Origin: Paragordius varius
Taxonomy: Eukaryota > Nematomorpha
Reading direction: 5' to 3'
DNA: 64,000 nucleotides
Assembly (NCBI GenBank): GCA_964247055.1
Contig: OZ176053.1
Coordinates: 1,922,001 to 1,986,000 of the forward strand
The notes under the pieces are model-generated. The model had not been told where the DNA came from. It saw only the letters and a list, made by a program, of their open reading frames with translations, and did not search any database. Made by a program: the position numbers and the translations under genes. This document shows positions 12,944 to 25,700 of the stretch, piece by piece; the first letter of the stretch is position 1; the number at the start of each line of letters is the position of its first letter.

Positions 12944-14284
12944 CACTATATACTATCAGGCTTTCTAAACCTATATAAAAATGTAATATCTAACGATTCT
13001 ATAAAAATTATTTTTTAGTATACGCAGACTTGTAAACCATAATTGAGAACATGATAGTTGAAAGTTGCAATAGGAACTAAATATATTAGCTTGTTTGAAT
13101 ATTGAGATTAGAGTTTTCTGAGATATTGATGTTAAGATAAAATAAAGTAGGATCTAAATACAGAGTCGCCGTTTTGCTTGTTATGTTTAAAAGTATGTAT
13201 CAATGTCAAAACCATTGTTTCAACTAATTAGTCTAATATTTAGATTTAAATCTTGTAAAACATTTATTTATACTATATCACAATGAAATTTTTTCTTTGC
13301 TGTTTTATTTTTATACAAGGTAATTAGTGTGTAAGATTGTTGTGCATACCTTGAAAACCACTTGAAGTAAAAAATATGTATTATTGTCAAAAACAAATCT
13401 ATACAACTTATCGGACGGACATGTAAATCAATTGTTGTTTTAAAAATAAATATTGATTGAAAGATATATATATTCCCAATTTATATTGAAACTTTGTACT
13501 ACAATAAATGATACATATATATCTATGTCAATAAATCAACAATTAATCAATCAAAGATGAAATAATTTATATTATTTATATTACAAATATTGATTTTGAA
13601 ACAAAAATGAAATTATTTTAGCAGACCTCTGTTAGACTACTTGTAATGCTGAAAAAGAAACGAATTTTTTAAATTACAAAATTATAATTTGTCTACAACT
13701 AAATGTTAGTAATATAATAAGCCCAATTAACTAATAGATTTCTTCCTTTAAAGGGTCCATAGGTTTGCTTTAATTATTTTGTGGTTATTTTTAAACAACC
13801 ATTATAAAACTATATCTCTTTTTTGCTTTAATTTATGCAAATATATATTAGTAGCATGTCATTAATTAACCACCATATTTGGGTTCAAATTTTTATATGT
13901 TTTGACTGGAATATGGACGAATTAAATTTGCCTTTTGGGTATGTCAAATTGTTTTCTATATGCGCATATAATTTGACGCTTAATTAAGGAGCATTTGAGT
14001 TCAATAACTTGGTAAATTGCCAAAATCAAAATATTTTTTTTGGTAAATTGTTAAAATTTAAGAATTTAAAAATAAAAGGCACTATTTTGCTATTAGAGAC
14101 ACAGAAACCATAATATAAACAATATATTAGTCGATATATTATACAATTTATTAATGTGGGTGCTAAAATATATATTTAGTTACAATTTCATGAAAAAAAA
14201 GATGATTATGCGAATTGTCTAAGTTTGATTGGCTAAAATTTATAATCATAAAAGCTATATAATTATAAAAAAATTGTTAAAAAG
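12944..14284. other. Intergenic downstream of bHLH gene
   Basis: No coding potential or recognisable repeat was found. The sequence is very AT-rich and may include the 3' UTR of the minus-strand bHLH gene. Confidence 0.4.
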
Positions 14285-15463
14285 CTAAAACAGTGGTGCA
14301 ATTAATGCAGAAATTGGGATATCACCAAATTCATCCTTAATCCCTTGATATGTATTTGTAGACGTTTCCTGGCTTTTGAAATTTATTGCATAATTTTTGT
14401 AGGCATGAGTATCAGTGATAGATGATTGCATTTGATACGGCATTTGGGCTATTGAGCCATTTTTTAAACCATCTTTACCATTAAAATTCATATTTTGGCT
14501 GACCATATGATTAACAGAGTCGGTAGCTAAACAGTCCTGCAAGCTTTTAATATAATCTATGGCGGCTCGTAAGGTGTCGACTTTAGACCATTTTTTGGTG
14601 ACACATTTAGGCACAGAATTTTGGCTACTTTGATTCGAATTTCTGACACCGTTAAATGCTTGGGAATTTTTGGTAAAATTAATTTGGTTTTCACAATCGC
14701 CATTTAAACCGCCGCTCAGTGAAGAAGGATGATAGTTGTCAGTTAAAACGGGAGATGAATTAGAATGTTTAATATGATGATTCTTTGTGAGCAATGCGAA
14801 ATTTTGCGGACAGTTTTTTGATTTATTCCCATTCCTATCCTCCTTATCAGAACTATTATTTGTCGTAGTGTTTAAATTTTCTAGTATTTGTGTTATTAGG
14901 TGTTGTGACATGGAATTTGTTACGCGTTCTCTCAAATCTTCGAAACCTTTGTTAATCAATTTGACACGTTTCCTTTCTCTGGCATTGCGTTTGGTCGAAG
15001 TTTTACGGGTATTTTTATTCGCTGAAACTTTTGTATTTTTTTCTATGCTGCCCATTTTAGATGGGCCATTAGACCAACAATTGAAATTATTTATATTTTC
15101 TTTGGTTGTTTTTACATGCAATGTTTCTGGTAAAATAATTTCTTTCGGGAATTTTGAATTATCCATACAATTGCTTACGGTTGAATGATTGGAGAGGGGT
15201 GAATAATTGTCAGGACTATAGGATATTGTTGAATAATTTCCATTATAGGTGTAAAAAGATTTTTTCGTTTCCAACGCATGCTGGAAAGAATTCGGGCTAG
15301 GATTATACATAACTTTAGTAGGTAGTACGGAATTGTTCGACTGGTACTTTCGAATTATTTCTTGATTAAAAGTTGTCTGTAATTCGCACATTGATTGATT
15401 AGAAATTTTTTGATCAAAATTATCATTAAAATTGATGAAATTAGTGTAATTCAAGTTTGCCAT
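14285..15463 (-). CDS. Achaete-scute-type bHLH transcription factor with very long loop
   Basis: A single exon of 392 codons from an ATG. The basic region and helix 1 lie at residues about 157-182 (RNARERKRVK then INKGFEDLRERV). Helix 2 is at about 291-312 (WSKVDTLRAAIDYIKSLQDCL, split here as WSKVDTLRA and AIDYIKSLQ). RNARER-RVK, GF--LR and SKVDTLR-A--YI--LQ are hallmarks of the Achaete-scute/ASCL family of proneural factors, which bind E-boxes as heterodimers with E proteins. The loop is about 108 residues where the family has roughly ten, and is rich in Asn and Ser. The N-terminal 150 residues are also Asn/Ser-rich and lack a known domain. The C-terminus is DIPISALIAPLF. No splice pair that keeps the frame would remove the loop. 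The gene is isolated, as proneural genes often are. Confidence 0.8.
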   Translation of the reverse strand: MANLNYTNFINFNDNFDQKISNQSMCELQTTFNQEIIRKYQSNNSVLPTKVMYNPSPNSFQHALETKKSFYTYNGNYSTISYSPDNYSPLSNHSTVSNCMDNSKFPKEIILPETLHVKTTKENINNFNCWSNGPSKMGSIEKNTKVSANKNTRKTSTKRNARERKRVKLINKGFEDLRERVTNSMSQHLITQILENLNTTTNNSSDKEDRNGNKSKNCPQNFALLTKNHHIKHSNSSPVLTDNYHPSSLSGGLNGDCENQINFTKNSQAFNGVRNSNQSSQNSVPKCVTKKWSKVDTLRAAIDYIKSLQDCLATDSVNHMVSQNMNFNGKDGLKNGSIAQMPYQMQSSITDTHAYKNYAINFKSQETSTNTYQGIKDEFGDIPISALIAPLF

Positions 15464-16685
15464 AGATTTATTTTTATTTAATGGAAGCCTAAATTTTATT
15501 TAAAAAAATATGCTAAATAAAGAATAATGTAAAATAAATTACTGAATTTTTTTATAGTGTATACTGATCAGTATATAAAAAAATACTATAATGGACAATA
15601 GGACAAATATATATGTATAATGGGTATTAAAAAGTCAATTATGCTTTACTTTATTATTGACAAAGAAAACAAAAAAATATACATTTTTTAATCATTGAAG
15701 TTTAGTTAGCCTTTTAAAACAATTCATATAATTGTAACAAATTTAATTGTTTTATGATTTAAGTTATTTTTTGTAAAAATACATATCCTTTAATTAAACA
15801 ATGCTGGTTACATATTACAGTAAAAATATTTGTCTTTGGGATAATTATGATTAAAAAAGATATATACTTTAAGGTTAAACAAAGACTCTCTCCTCTTTAC
15901 TCTTACATAAACTTAAACTTTTCTTATGCTCAAAATTAGGGTCGCAATAATTTTAAGACAAAACAAACTTATTTAAATAAAAAATAATATATATTCCGTT
16001 TTTTTCAAGAACGTCATGTCTTTTTATATTAATTTCAAACATTTTTGCCATTAATAAAAACAAAAAATTCATGTCATTATATTATTTATATTACATTTTG
16101 AAGCGTGTCGCACAAGTACAAAATACCAAATGAGATTCATGGTTGACATTAATTATTCTAAAAGAATTTTGCATGAAAAAAAAACTATAAAAAAAGGTAG
16201 AGTTAAGGACCCAATCTTGTTTTTTCGAAAAAAAACTACCAACACTCTTGTTAAGTATACAAGTTTGTGTTTCAACAGTACCTATCATCTTATAAATATA
16301 TAAAATAAAAGTTGAATAAATTAATATTTATAGTATTGTACTAGAGAAGCATTTATCCAAATATTGTGCAATAAAAGTATTTGCCCGCAAGCAAAATATA
16401 CCCACGTGCCAGAGGTCTTTAGATTGTAAAAATATCAAAATTTTAAGTTGCTGAAACAATGGTTAAATCCGTTAATTTTTGTTATTAAAATAGCAAGAAG
16501 GAATTTTAAAGTATTCAATGATAGGATATGAATAATTATAATTTAATAAAATAAAGTTAATTTAAGTCCTGTAAAAAAATATGCTATAACCACTCATATA
16601 AAATTGTGGGTTTTCTTCGCAAAAGGTAAATATATTGTGTAATTTGTGTCTAAATTTTTTTAATATGTGAATAAAAATCAAAAAT

Positions 16686-16719
<34 letters not shown>

Positions 16720-17543
16720 TACCATCTAAAAAAATCCATATTTTATAAAATGTATCAAGTTTTTATAGGGCAAAACTGGGATAATCCTGCAAAAAAATTT
16801 TCAATACACTAAATCAATTAACACTTTTTAATATTTTTTTTAAAAAAATCATTTTTTAAAATAAGAAACTGAATAAATATAATTTAACAAACTAGTAAAA
16901 CGGTAATGTATCTACAGCATATTTCTGTTTTAAAGTATCATGACTGGTGCACTTTTGAAACATTGTCTAGATCAGATAAGTATTTTATTTAATATTTATA
17001 TTGTATATATATGTGTAACATTACATAATTTTTTGTGAAAAAAATAAACTTTTTAGTGAAAAATACCCATATCTCATATCTCAAATACTTTTCAATATTG
17101 CCTTATTTTAGTGATAAAATCTACACCACCGACATTGCGATGCGATTTGTTTATATTTATTATTGCATTATACAATACCTCTATGGAGTAAAATAAAAAA
17201 GAAAAATTTATTGTAATTTGCAATCGATAAAATAAAGTTTTTTTAGGGGGGCTTATTCATTTGATGACGCTTTAAGATAAAACTATATCTTCCGCATACA
17301 TACACAGACTCACTCAGACAGACAGAAAGAAATTAATCATTAGATTTTTTCAATTTTTTTTCATTTATTTTTGCGTCTTTCAATACGTTTTTAATGCGAT
17401 TATGTCATATATTAAAATAAAAAAAAATAGAGTGACTTTTCAAAGACAGTGAAAGATTTCATTAATTTTATGATATAGGTATTTATAATACATAGTAAAG
17501 GTACCCTTTTGAAAAAAAACAATGAATGATAAAGTTTTATTTA
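15464..17543. other. Intergenic upstream of bHLH gene
   Basis: About 2 kb of AT-rich sequence that should hold the bHLH promoter. I found no conserved frame and no clear repeat apart from a TA run at about 16690-16715. Confidence 0.4.
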
Positions 17544-17713
17544 CAATAGCGTATGACATAAAACAATATTAGTCCATAAAAGAAGAAAAATTAATTTTAT
17601 TAAAAAAAACAAGTGGATATGATGGATACTGTATATACAAAAAGGCTTGTTTTTTTAAAAAAACATTTTTTATCTTATTATGGACTAATAATGCTTTATG
17701 CTATACGCTACTG
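17544..17713. mobile_element. MITE family D copy 1 (CAGT-ended, TA target)
   Basis: Long inverted ends: CAATAGCGTATGACATAAAA on the left, mirrored on the right by TATACGCTACTG, with TA on both sides. The two halves pair over most of the length. A second copy is at 33413-33570 and a shorter relative at 35557-35668. CAGT termini and TA targets are typical of Tc1/mariner MITEs. Confidence 0.8.
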
Positions 17714-18735
17714 TATGTCAAATCAAGGTTGTCATAAGCTTTATTATAGAATTGAAGTGTTTAATCTAAACAAAAAAATGATATCGGCAAAATGCTTAAC
17801 TTTAATGCTTTTAATTCTCAAGTAAGCCTTAATTAGATAATTAAATTTAAAGGATTAGGTAGAATATAAAAAATATTTTATGTATTTATTAGTCAGTAGT
17901 CATTCGTAGGAAGAATAATATATGATTTATATAGGTTAACTGTGTTATATAACTTATTGACGCCAACTTAATGTCGTGTTTTTTTTATAATTTTATTTAT
18001 ATATCTTTTTTTGAGATATATGTCTCCCCAATAAGATAATTAAATTTAAAAATTATATTTATGGACTTATATAATAATTTATATAATAATATTTGATGTT
18101 CTTTCCTTAAAAGAGAGGCTATTATACCGAAAAATCTCTCAATGCCGTAATTATATTGTTAACTTAACCTTAATTTTAAATGATTGCGAAATCTCGTTTT
18201 ATCGAAAATCGAGCTATGAGAATTTAGGATTTATATCAAATGACAACTAAAATGTGACTGATTTCAGTTTTTTTTAAGCTAACTTGCTTAAATCAGAACA
18301 ATGAGAGAACTAACCGTTGTATATTTTTATTTTTAAACAATAATCCAATATTATTGATCCCAAAATAAGACTTAAATGTTACAAAGAGTTTCCAATTACA
18401 TAAACAATCATAATAATTTTAATCCGTACTCATTTCGACATCGCCCATTTTCAAACCATTTTAGTAACTTTTGTAGCGATTCTAAAAATTATAATATTTG
18501 TGCTATATAGCCCATAGCCATAGTTTTATTAAACATGAACATAAAGCAGCATTTTTTCAAAAAGACTGCTAATTGTTAAATATAACATTCCAAGAAAACT
18601 CGAATCATAGCATTCTAATATTCAGAAGTAGATTTGGATAGGACAGGCACTCACTATTTTGATCTAATAAAAACTCATTTGCAATTTATTTAATTTGTGA
18701 GTCGGTCAGTATAGTCTATTATAAATGCTCTATAT
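17714..18735. other. Intergenic, no gene seen
   Basis: AT-rich, without a supported gene or repeat boundary. Confidence 0.4.
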
Positions 18736-20337
18736 CAGGGCTTCTTAAACTTTTGTAGTTCCCGACCCCATTTATGATTGCGAGTTTCTTAGCGACCCCA
18801 ACAAATATAAAAGAAAAATTATAGTTTCTTTGTAATAACACTCAAAAATTTTGTTGGTATTTATCTGGATTATTTTGGTTTTATTGAAAAAAATAAATCT
18901 ACATTATTAATAAATTTCCATAAAATTTTTTGTTCTATAGTAAATTTATACAATATACTAGCTGGTCCTCGCTGTGACCAGTCTCATCGATAATTATCCT
19001 TAACAATTTGCAAATAGAGTTAATGGAGATAAAAAATAATAAAAAACACATTTAATAAAATGGCTGTATTTAATTATCTTTTACGGGTTTTGCATAGGCT
19101 AAAACATTGTTTACTCGAAATTGACCATATTTAAACTGTCCCTTATTAAGGTTAATATTCGGCTATCATTGGATTTATTTTTTTCGCTTTATTAAATATT
19201 TGAAATTGTGTTCACACAGCTGGGATCAAGGGTTATAAAAAGTAAAACATTTGTGGTCCCATTGAAAGAATGATATTAAACTAGAAATGTGGTTAACCGA
19301 ACTCGTATGGCTTCTTAAGTTTTTAAAAATTAGCTTAAAAACTACGCCATTTTTATATGGCGTCTCAGTTTTAAACAGTAGACCCCTACCCATAATCCTA
19401 TATGGAAAAAGCGCTGAGTTAACTTCTTTGCCTTTATAGGGCAAATATTTGGAGTCATCTGTGATAGCATCGTCTTCATGGGTTTTTCCAAAAAATCAAC
19501 ACTAAATAATCTTTATATGGCGTATATTTAGGGCATAAAGGCCCCAAATTAACGGCTAATAAAAAAAGCCCGACCTTACTGATTTCAAGCTTTTACTACT
19601 CATATGGCTTCATAAATTTTCTGTTTAGTCCAAAACAACGCAATCTCCACATAGTGGCGCAGGTTTTCCGGCTATGCGTCTACCCACATCCAATATTTAA
19701 AAAACCCGACTAAAACTTTTGCCTTTTAACAGGTAATACCTGGAATCCTTATTGAATTTTAAACGTTTCTTACCCTGGGCAATAAATTATTTAGTTTTTT
19801 TGAAAATGGCATTTTACGAGGGGAGCGGATAAAAAGAGGGCCTAAATTTAAAAAGTAAGCCGACTATATTTGGTGCAATCGAAAAAAGTAAAAATCATAT
19901 TTGAAATCGAATGGTCCCACACGTTTTCCGGAAAATTGTCTCAAAGACACGATTTTTGTGGACTGGTATTTAAAAAAACGTTTTTTAGATGTAATGGGCC
20001 CGAACTGGGGGCTTAATATAAAAAAAGGCGGAGCTACGGGGCATTCATTAATAATTATATTTTTTGATATTTGGATTTGAATGGGTGTACCGGTTTTCCA
20101 GAAACAGATCACAAAGCCAACATTTTTCATTTTTATAAATAATTAGATTTTAATGATAGGAATAGAAATGCTGGTATAAACTATCTTTCCAAATTAGAAA
20201 ATTTTATGATATATTTATCTACCATGATTGTAATTTTTCTTTATAACAAAAATTTTACAAGTTAAAAAACATTTTTTGTTAAATTGTATTATTATCACCG
20301 CGACCCCAAATGGGGTCGCAACCCATAGTTTACCCTG
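18736..20337. mobile_element. hAT-type element with intact 8-bp target duplication
   Basis: It begins CAGGGCTTCTTAAAC and ends, read inward, CAGGGTAAACTATGGG. Both ends then have a GACCCC block. It is flanked by the identical 8-bp repeat CTCTATAT (18728-18735 and 20338-20345). An 8-bp duplication with CAGGG termini is diagnostic of hAT. Without the Helitron inside it (18958-20147) the element would be about 410 bp, so it is non-autonomous. Confidence 0.85.
18958..20147 (-). mobile_element. Non-autonomous Helitron copy 3, inserted in the hAT element
   Basis: On the minus strand it begins TCTAATTATTTATAAAAATG after an A. It follows copies 1 and 2 over at least 20147-19640 (shared GGCTTTGTGATCTG, GGAAAACCGG and CAAAGACACGATTTTTG blocks). 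The proposed 3' end is CTAG followed by T, with a 6-bp hairpin just before it. The distal half is divergent, so that end is less sure than the 5' end. Confidence 0.6.
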
Positions 20338-20345
20338 CTCTATAT

Positions 20346-22722
20346 TATTGTTTGCCAAATTCAGGGTCAAAAATGATTATTCTAACTCTGATATTTTTGG
20401 ATAGAAAAACATTGAAGATTTAAGAAATTAAACTTGGGGGATCGTCGTATATAACAAAAGGGAAAACAATTTTTAATCAGATATTGATATAGATATATTA
20501 TAGAGCATCAATTTTGCATAGTTCTAGCTTTTATTAGTTCATTCACCTGTACCAATGGGAAATTTATATAAAATTTATAGCAAACAAAAATATTTTTAAA
20601 ATAAGCTTATTTTATCAAGTTAGCCAATATTATTTGAGTGAAACATGTATTTTTTGTTTATTGACATCAAGTACCGAACGGTTTGATCATATTTTAGTAA
20701 TAAAAAGTGAAGTAACGTGCAAAGCATTTAAAGATAATAAAACAAGCTTTAATATAAATTATGACTTTTTAAAACCACCATATATAATTTTTTTAGCTTT
20801 TTTTAAAATATTTTTGAATTTCCGACGCAATGCCCAAAATCAGCCTATAAATATGTATATACTTCTATTAATTTTCAAAGTTAAACGATTCTGGTTCACA
20901 AATATAATCATATGACGAACATTGACTCACAGGTGACTGCTTAATATCGGTTCATCAGTTTTATTTTCGATGCATCGTGCCATATTTTCGTTACAAAGCT
21001 GATGATTATATTTAAAAGTTTATTAAGAACTACATTATTTGTAATTAAAATGATTTATATTTCAAATGTAAATAATGATTTTTCAAATACCGTAGAGGTT
21101 TATCAATATGGACTATATTAAATGATAAAGACAAGTTTTGACAAGCGATTTACACAATATAAATGCATATTTGAGCATTTGTAATACAAATTTATACAAA
21201 GTTTGACCTAATTTTAAAACTCTAACTGTATTACGAATCCCCACTCTAGAATCGTGAAAGTTTATCAAAACACACGCCTATTCTACAAATTGCTACAACC
21301 GCTTTGATTTTATAAAAAAGTGAATAACAAAAAAAGCTGATTTCTTATTGTAGGCATTGTTCCACAAAATCGAGATTAAAATTCTCGATAAAATCTCACA
21401 GATAAATGTATCAGGATTCTCATCGTACTGGACCTTAGAGAATCTAAAAAATTTAATACCACTTTTTTGTAACTGCATATGATCGCAAAATTAGCGAAAT
21501 GTCAAAAAATTTATTTAGAAAATAAACACTTCATTTCACATCATAATATATCATATTTACTACGCCCAAAATCTGGGTATACAAAAAAATATATTGAAAT
21601 ATATATATTAATATATTCAGATAGGAACATGTATCAGGATTATGATAGTACTTTTGGTTATAACCTGTGGTAAGCATATCAAAACATTATTTTAACATTT
21701 TTTTTGTTGAAAGCTTACTGCTCTATTACAAAATAACACATAATAAACTACATATAAAATGTAGAACGATATTTGAAATTCATTAGATGTGAACTCAGTG
21801 CTCGAAAGACTAGTATACTTAATACACGCAAAAGCGCCGAGGTTCTGTGATAAATAACTTGTATTTTAAAAGTTTTCTAACCTACACAGTTTATTGAAAT
21901 AGTCCAAATTCAATAGACGGCTGAATCCAACCCAATATATATCAAAAATTTGTTCTAAAATGCAATATGAAGACTGCTAATTATTATTTCACAACAGATA
22001 AACATTCATTTGCATATTAGTATTGGTGATTTAAAACTAAAAATGGTGTTGGAAATCATGTGATAAATTTTTAACAATTACCTTTTAAAAAATGAAACAT
22101 GCGATAAAAACTAAGCCTTTTTTAAATTAAGCCTAATAGTTTTAGGTCATTTAAATTTTAATTGCTGTAAGGTATCCACCCAAAATACAATGAAGTATTA
22201 TTATTATGTACATTTTATTAAAATAATATTATATGCATATTTCCTGTCATTTTTGCATTAATCTTCTATAAAATGATAAAAATTTATAATAATGAAACTT
22301 TTTTATATTATTGTGAAATAATGCAAACCCTTGATATAATTATATTAAATTACAAATTTTATAGAAGATTGTCTAACAGGTTTGGTGTCAACTACTTCAA
22401 TCTCTATCAAAGCGAATAGGCATATTTTTGTTTAAATAAAAAAACCTCCTTTTAGTGTTCAAAAATTTAGATCTTTTGCCTCGCAAACCTTTTAATTAAT
22501 GGATTGTAAATAGTTATAATGTTTAGAAGGTATTTAGATATCTCCAAAAATTAAGAAAATATAGCTATTTCAATGACTATTACAAAATTTTGTAAAAGTT
22601 TAAAGCTCTTGTATGGCCTAAAACGAAAAACTCCATGAGTACCTCACTACTTTTTTGCTAATACATTTTCAGCAAGATATTTTTCGTGCACACTGGCTAC
22701 ATGAATTTGTGCGATATTTGAC
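20346..22722. other. Intergenic upstream of PWP2
   Basis: No supported gene. A family G end lies at about 21618-21740. A frame at 20643-20915 opens with CIFC but has no further domain and no initiating ATG. The PWP2 promoter must lie in the right-hand part. Confidence 0.4.
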
Positions 22723-25700
22723 ATGAAGCACGCTTTTCAGGTATATCATTTTTCACCCTTAAGTTTTCTAATTTATTGGGTACTCTCTACCGTAAAGGAA
22801 ATATCTGTTTAACGGATGAAAATGAATTAATAACACCTGTTGGCAATAAATTATCTATTTATTCTTTAAAAAGGTTTTTAATTGTTTAATTTTTTTAGAG
22901 GCAAATCCGAAACGTTACCCCTAGAAAGTTCTTATAATATAACAACTTTTGCCATTACAAGCGATAACTCTACCCTTATAGTAATTAATGAAGGTTTATA
23001 ATACCCATAATGATAATTATAGAGGGAGAAACTATAATATACAGTTTAATATCTATGTGCATCATTCAAAAATATAAATTTTTCACACACATTAATCAAT
23101 GCAAAATATCACCCAACAATAAGTAAATGAGTTTATAAATGTATAGATACTTTGCTGTTACCAAAAATAATTTAGTGCAAATTTTTGCTTTACCTCATTG
23201 TACACAACGACAGTTCAATCCATTTAAATTGTTAAAGACTTACAAGAAATCATTTGAAGAAATAACTTGTTTGGATTGGTCAAATACGAACAGGTTATAG
23301 AAAATTTTTAAATTTATAAAGTATCAGGGATTTCTATATAAATCCCGTTTTCAGTTTGGTCCCAAATATTAAACATTTTTTTATCCGTAAGTTTAGGTTA
23401 TAAATATTTTATTTGCCAAAAAACAATAACCCGGTTACAGCTTAACTGTTTTTATTGGTTTTTTAATTTAATTTGCAATTCGCAAAAGTTGTAATTAATT
23501 AATTATGTATAATATGTTGCAAAAAATACCAATCCTAAAAGTTTTTTTTAAAAACTACAATTTTAAATATGGTTAAAACTATATAAAAATATTTTTTTGT
23601 TTCTTTTTCTAAAAACAATCTACCAAAATTTACATTAAAATGGTTTTAGTCCATACTATCATAATATTTTTAGTTAAATTTTTTCTCTTTTTTTCATAAT
23701 TGTTTAAATTGATTTCACGATACCATGATCATACATATGCTTAAAATATTTTTTTTTTGAAAATATCATGTTTGTTTCAAATATTTTTCACACAGTTTTA
23801 TGGTTTGTGGTGGAATTGATTCCGTTGTACGTTTTTACAGCCTCGTACCATACAAAAATTTTGGGGGAAGTTTATCCCTATCTGGTCACAAGTCCCCGAT
23901 TGTTGGTGTTTTCTTCCTTAAAGATTCACTGAATGTATAATATGTTCTATTTAGCCTTTTGATTTATATAAAAACTAACCTCTGTCCAAAAATAAATATA
24001 TATATATATAATATATGGATGGGTTTCACACTAAAATATTAAGCAAAAAACATATTTATAATTATACAGAAATATTGTTAATAGTATCATGCCTTTATAT
24101 TTTTGGACAGTAATTTTTTTTACAAAAGTATTTTCTACTAAAGTACATAAAAATGACTTTTAATGTCATAAAGAATTTCGTTATTTAAAACAAAAGAGTG
24201 TTTTATGCCCATAGACACAGTAAATATTGAAATTATACGGATAAAACGTAATAATATAAACACAAATATTTGTTTTAAAAGACTTTTATTAAATATACTG
24301 CAATTACAATAGAGATGTAAATTGGTAACACAATCAATTTTATATTATACGATTGTAAATAAATAACTTTTCTAAGCTAAATTAGTGTTTAGCAAAGTAT
24401 GTTTTGTCTTTTGAAAAAATTTTTGTCTATATATTTTTACGTTTTGTTCCTATATTTCACTGTAATATATAAAAATATCGTTAATATTTAGAAAAAACAA
24501 TAGGTCAATTCACAAATATAATTACAAAAAAATTACACCTGTATTTTTAATGTAAAAAACTGAAAATATGTTTTTCATTGCAAAAAAATTATTCAACATC
24601 TAATCCCGATTTAATCACTCAACATTATTCTATCCCATTATTTTTTTAATCGAGCTTTAGATTTTTCCAATTAAATTCAAAACCTTTCCAATGACCATTT
24701 AACCAACGCACTTGCCAACTAATTAAAAGTATCATTTGAACGTTTAAAAAGCATAGGAAATCGTTGTCTCACGGAACTCTCTTTAATTTGTTGTAAAAAA
24801 TAAATTATTAGTTTTCATTTAAAATTATCCCCTTTAAAGCGAAAGTAGATTTAATATTTTGACTAAAAAACAAAAAATATAATTAAAAAAGAAATGGACT
24901 ATGCTATTTATTAAACGTTAAATTTAAATGCTTTATTTTTATAAATAATTTATTAATAATCCGTTAAATATGACTGGAATACTATTAAATTTAGTTAAGA
25001 AAAGTGTTTACCATTTAAACTTTAAAAATGTCCTTAAGCAACTTCAAGTGGTCTTTAAACATATCAAGTTCATCTTAAAACATCGTTATTTTGTTTATAC
25101 TTAGTCAACCATTTAATATGTTCGATATCATTTGTAATATATTCTTTTTATATAACCTAACGTTTAAATGAATTTAATCTAAAAACAGTATATTTATTAT
25201 TTCTCATAAATATATTAATTTTAATATAAATAAGGTTTTTATTATAATTTTTGTGGGTTTTTACTTTTAATTTTTAGTTAAAATATTAATAAGTTGTTAA
25301 TCTGGTTAAATTAGAGATAGTTAGAAACAAAAAGTTTTTTTTTCAAAATATGTTAATTTAAAAAAACACCAATAAATAAAGATATTAGGTAAAAAAATTA
25401 AATAGATAAATACAGCCAAATATTATGTCATCCGCAAACTTTAAAGATTAAGGACCAACTTGAAGTCTTCAATGACATTCTTGAAGTGAAAATGATATAT
25501 ATTATTTTTTATATTTACTCAAACTCATCCTTGAAAAAAGTTAATTCACCCTTGAACAATTAAAAATATTATATTATAATGGTAATATTTAATCTTAAAA
25601 ACACATAATTTATTTTAGGGTGAATTTGAATTGTTCGAGCGTGAATTTGAATTGTTCAAGGGTGAATTTGAACTGTAAATGGTATATCATTTTTTTATTC

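Noticed and set aside
14590-14920. bHLH loop as a retained intron
   Set aside because: A GTAACA donor exists after RER, but no AG in the matching phase precedes helix 2. About 325 nt without a stop is also unlike introns here.
20643-20915. Possible zinc-finger exon opening with CIFC
   Set aside because: No second cysteine/histidine pair, no ATG and no neighbouring exon.
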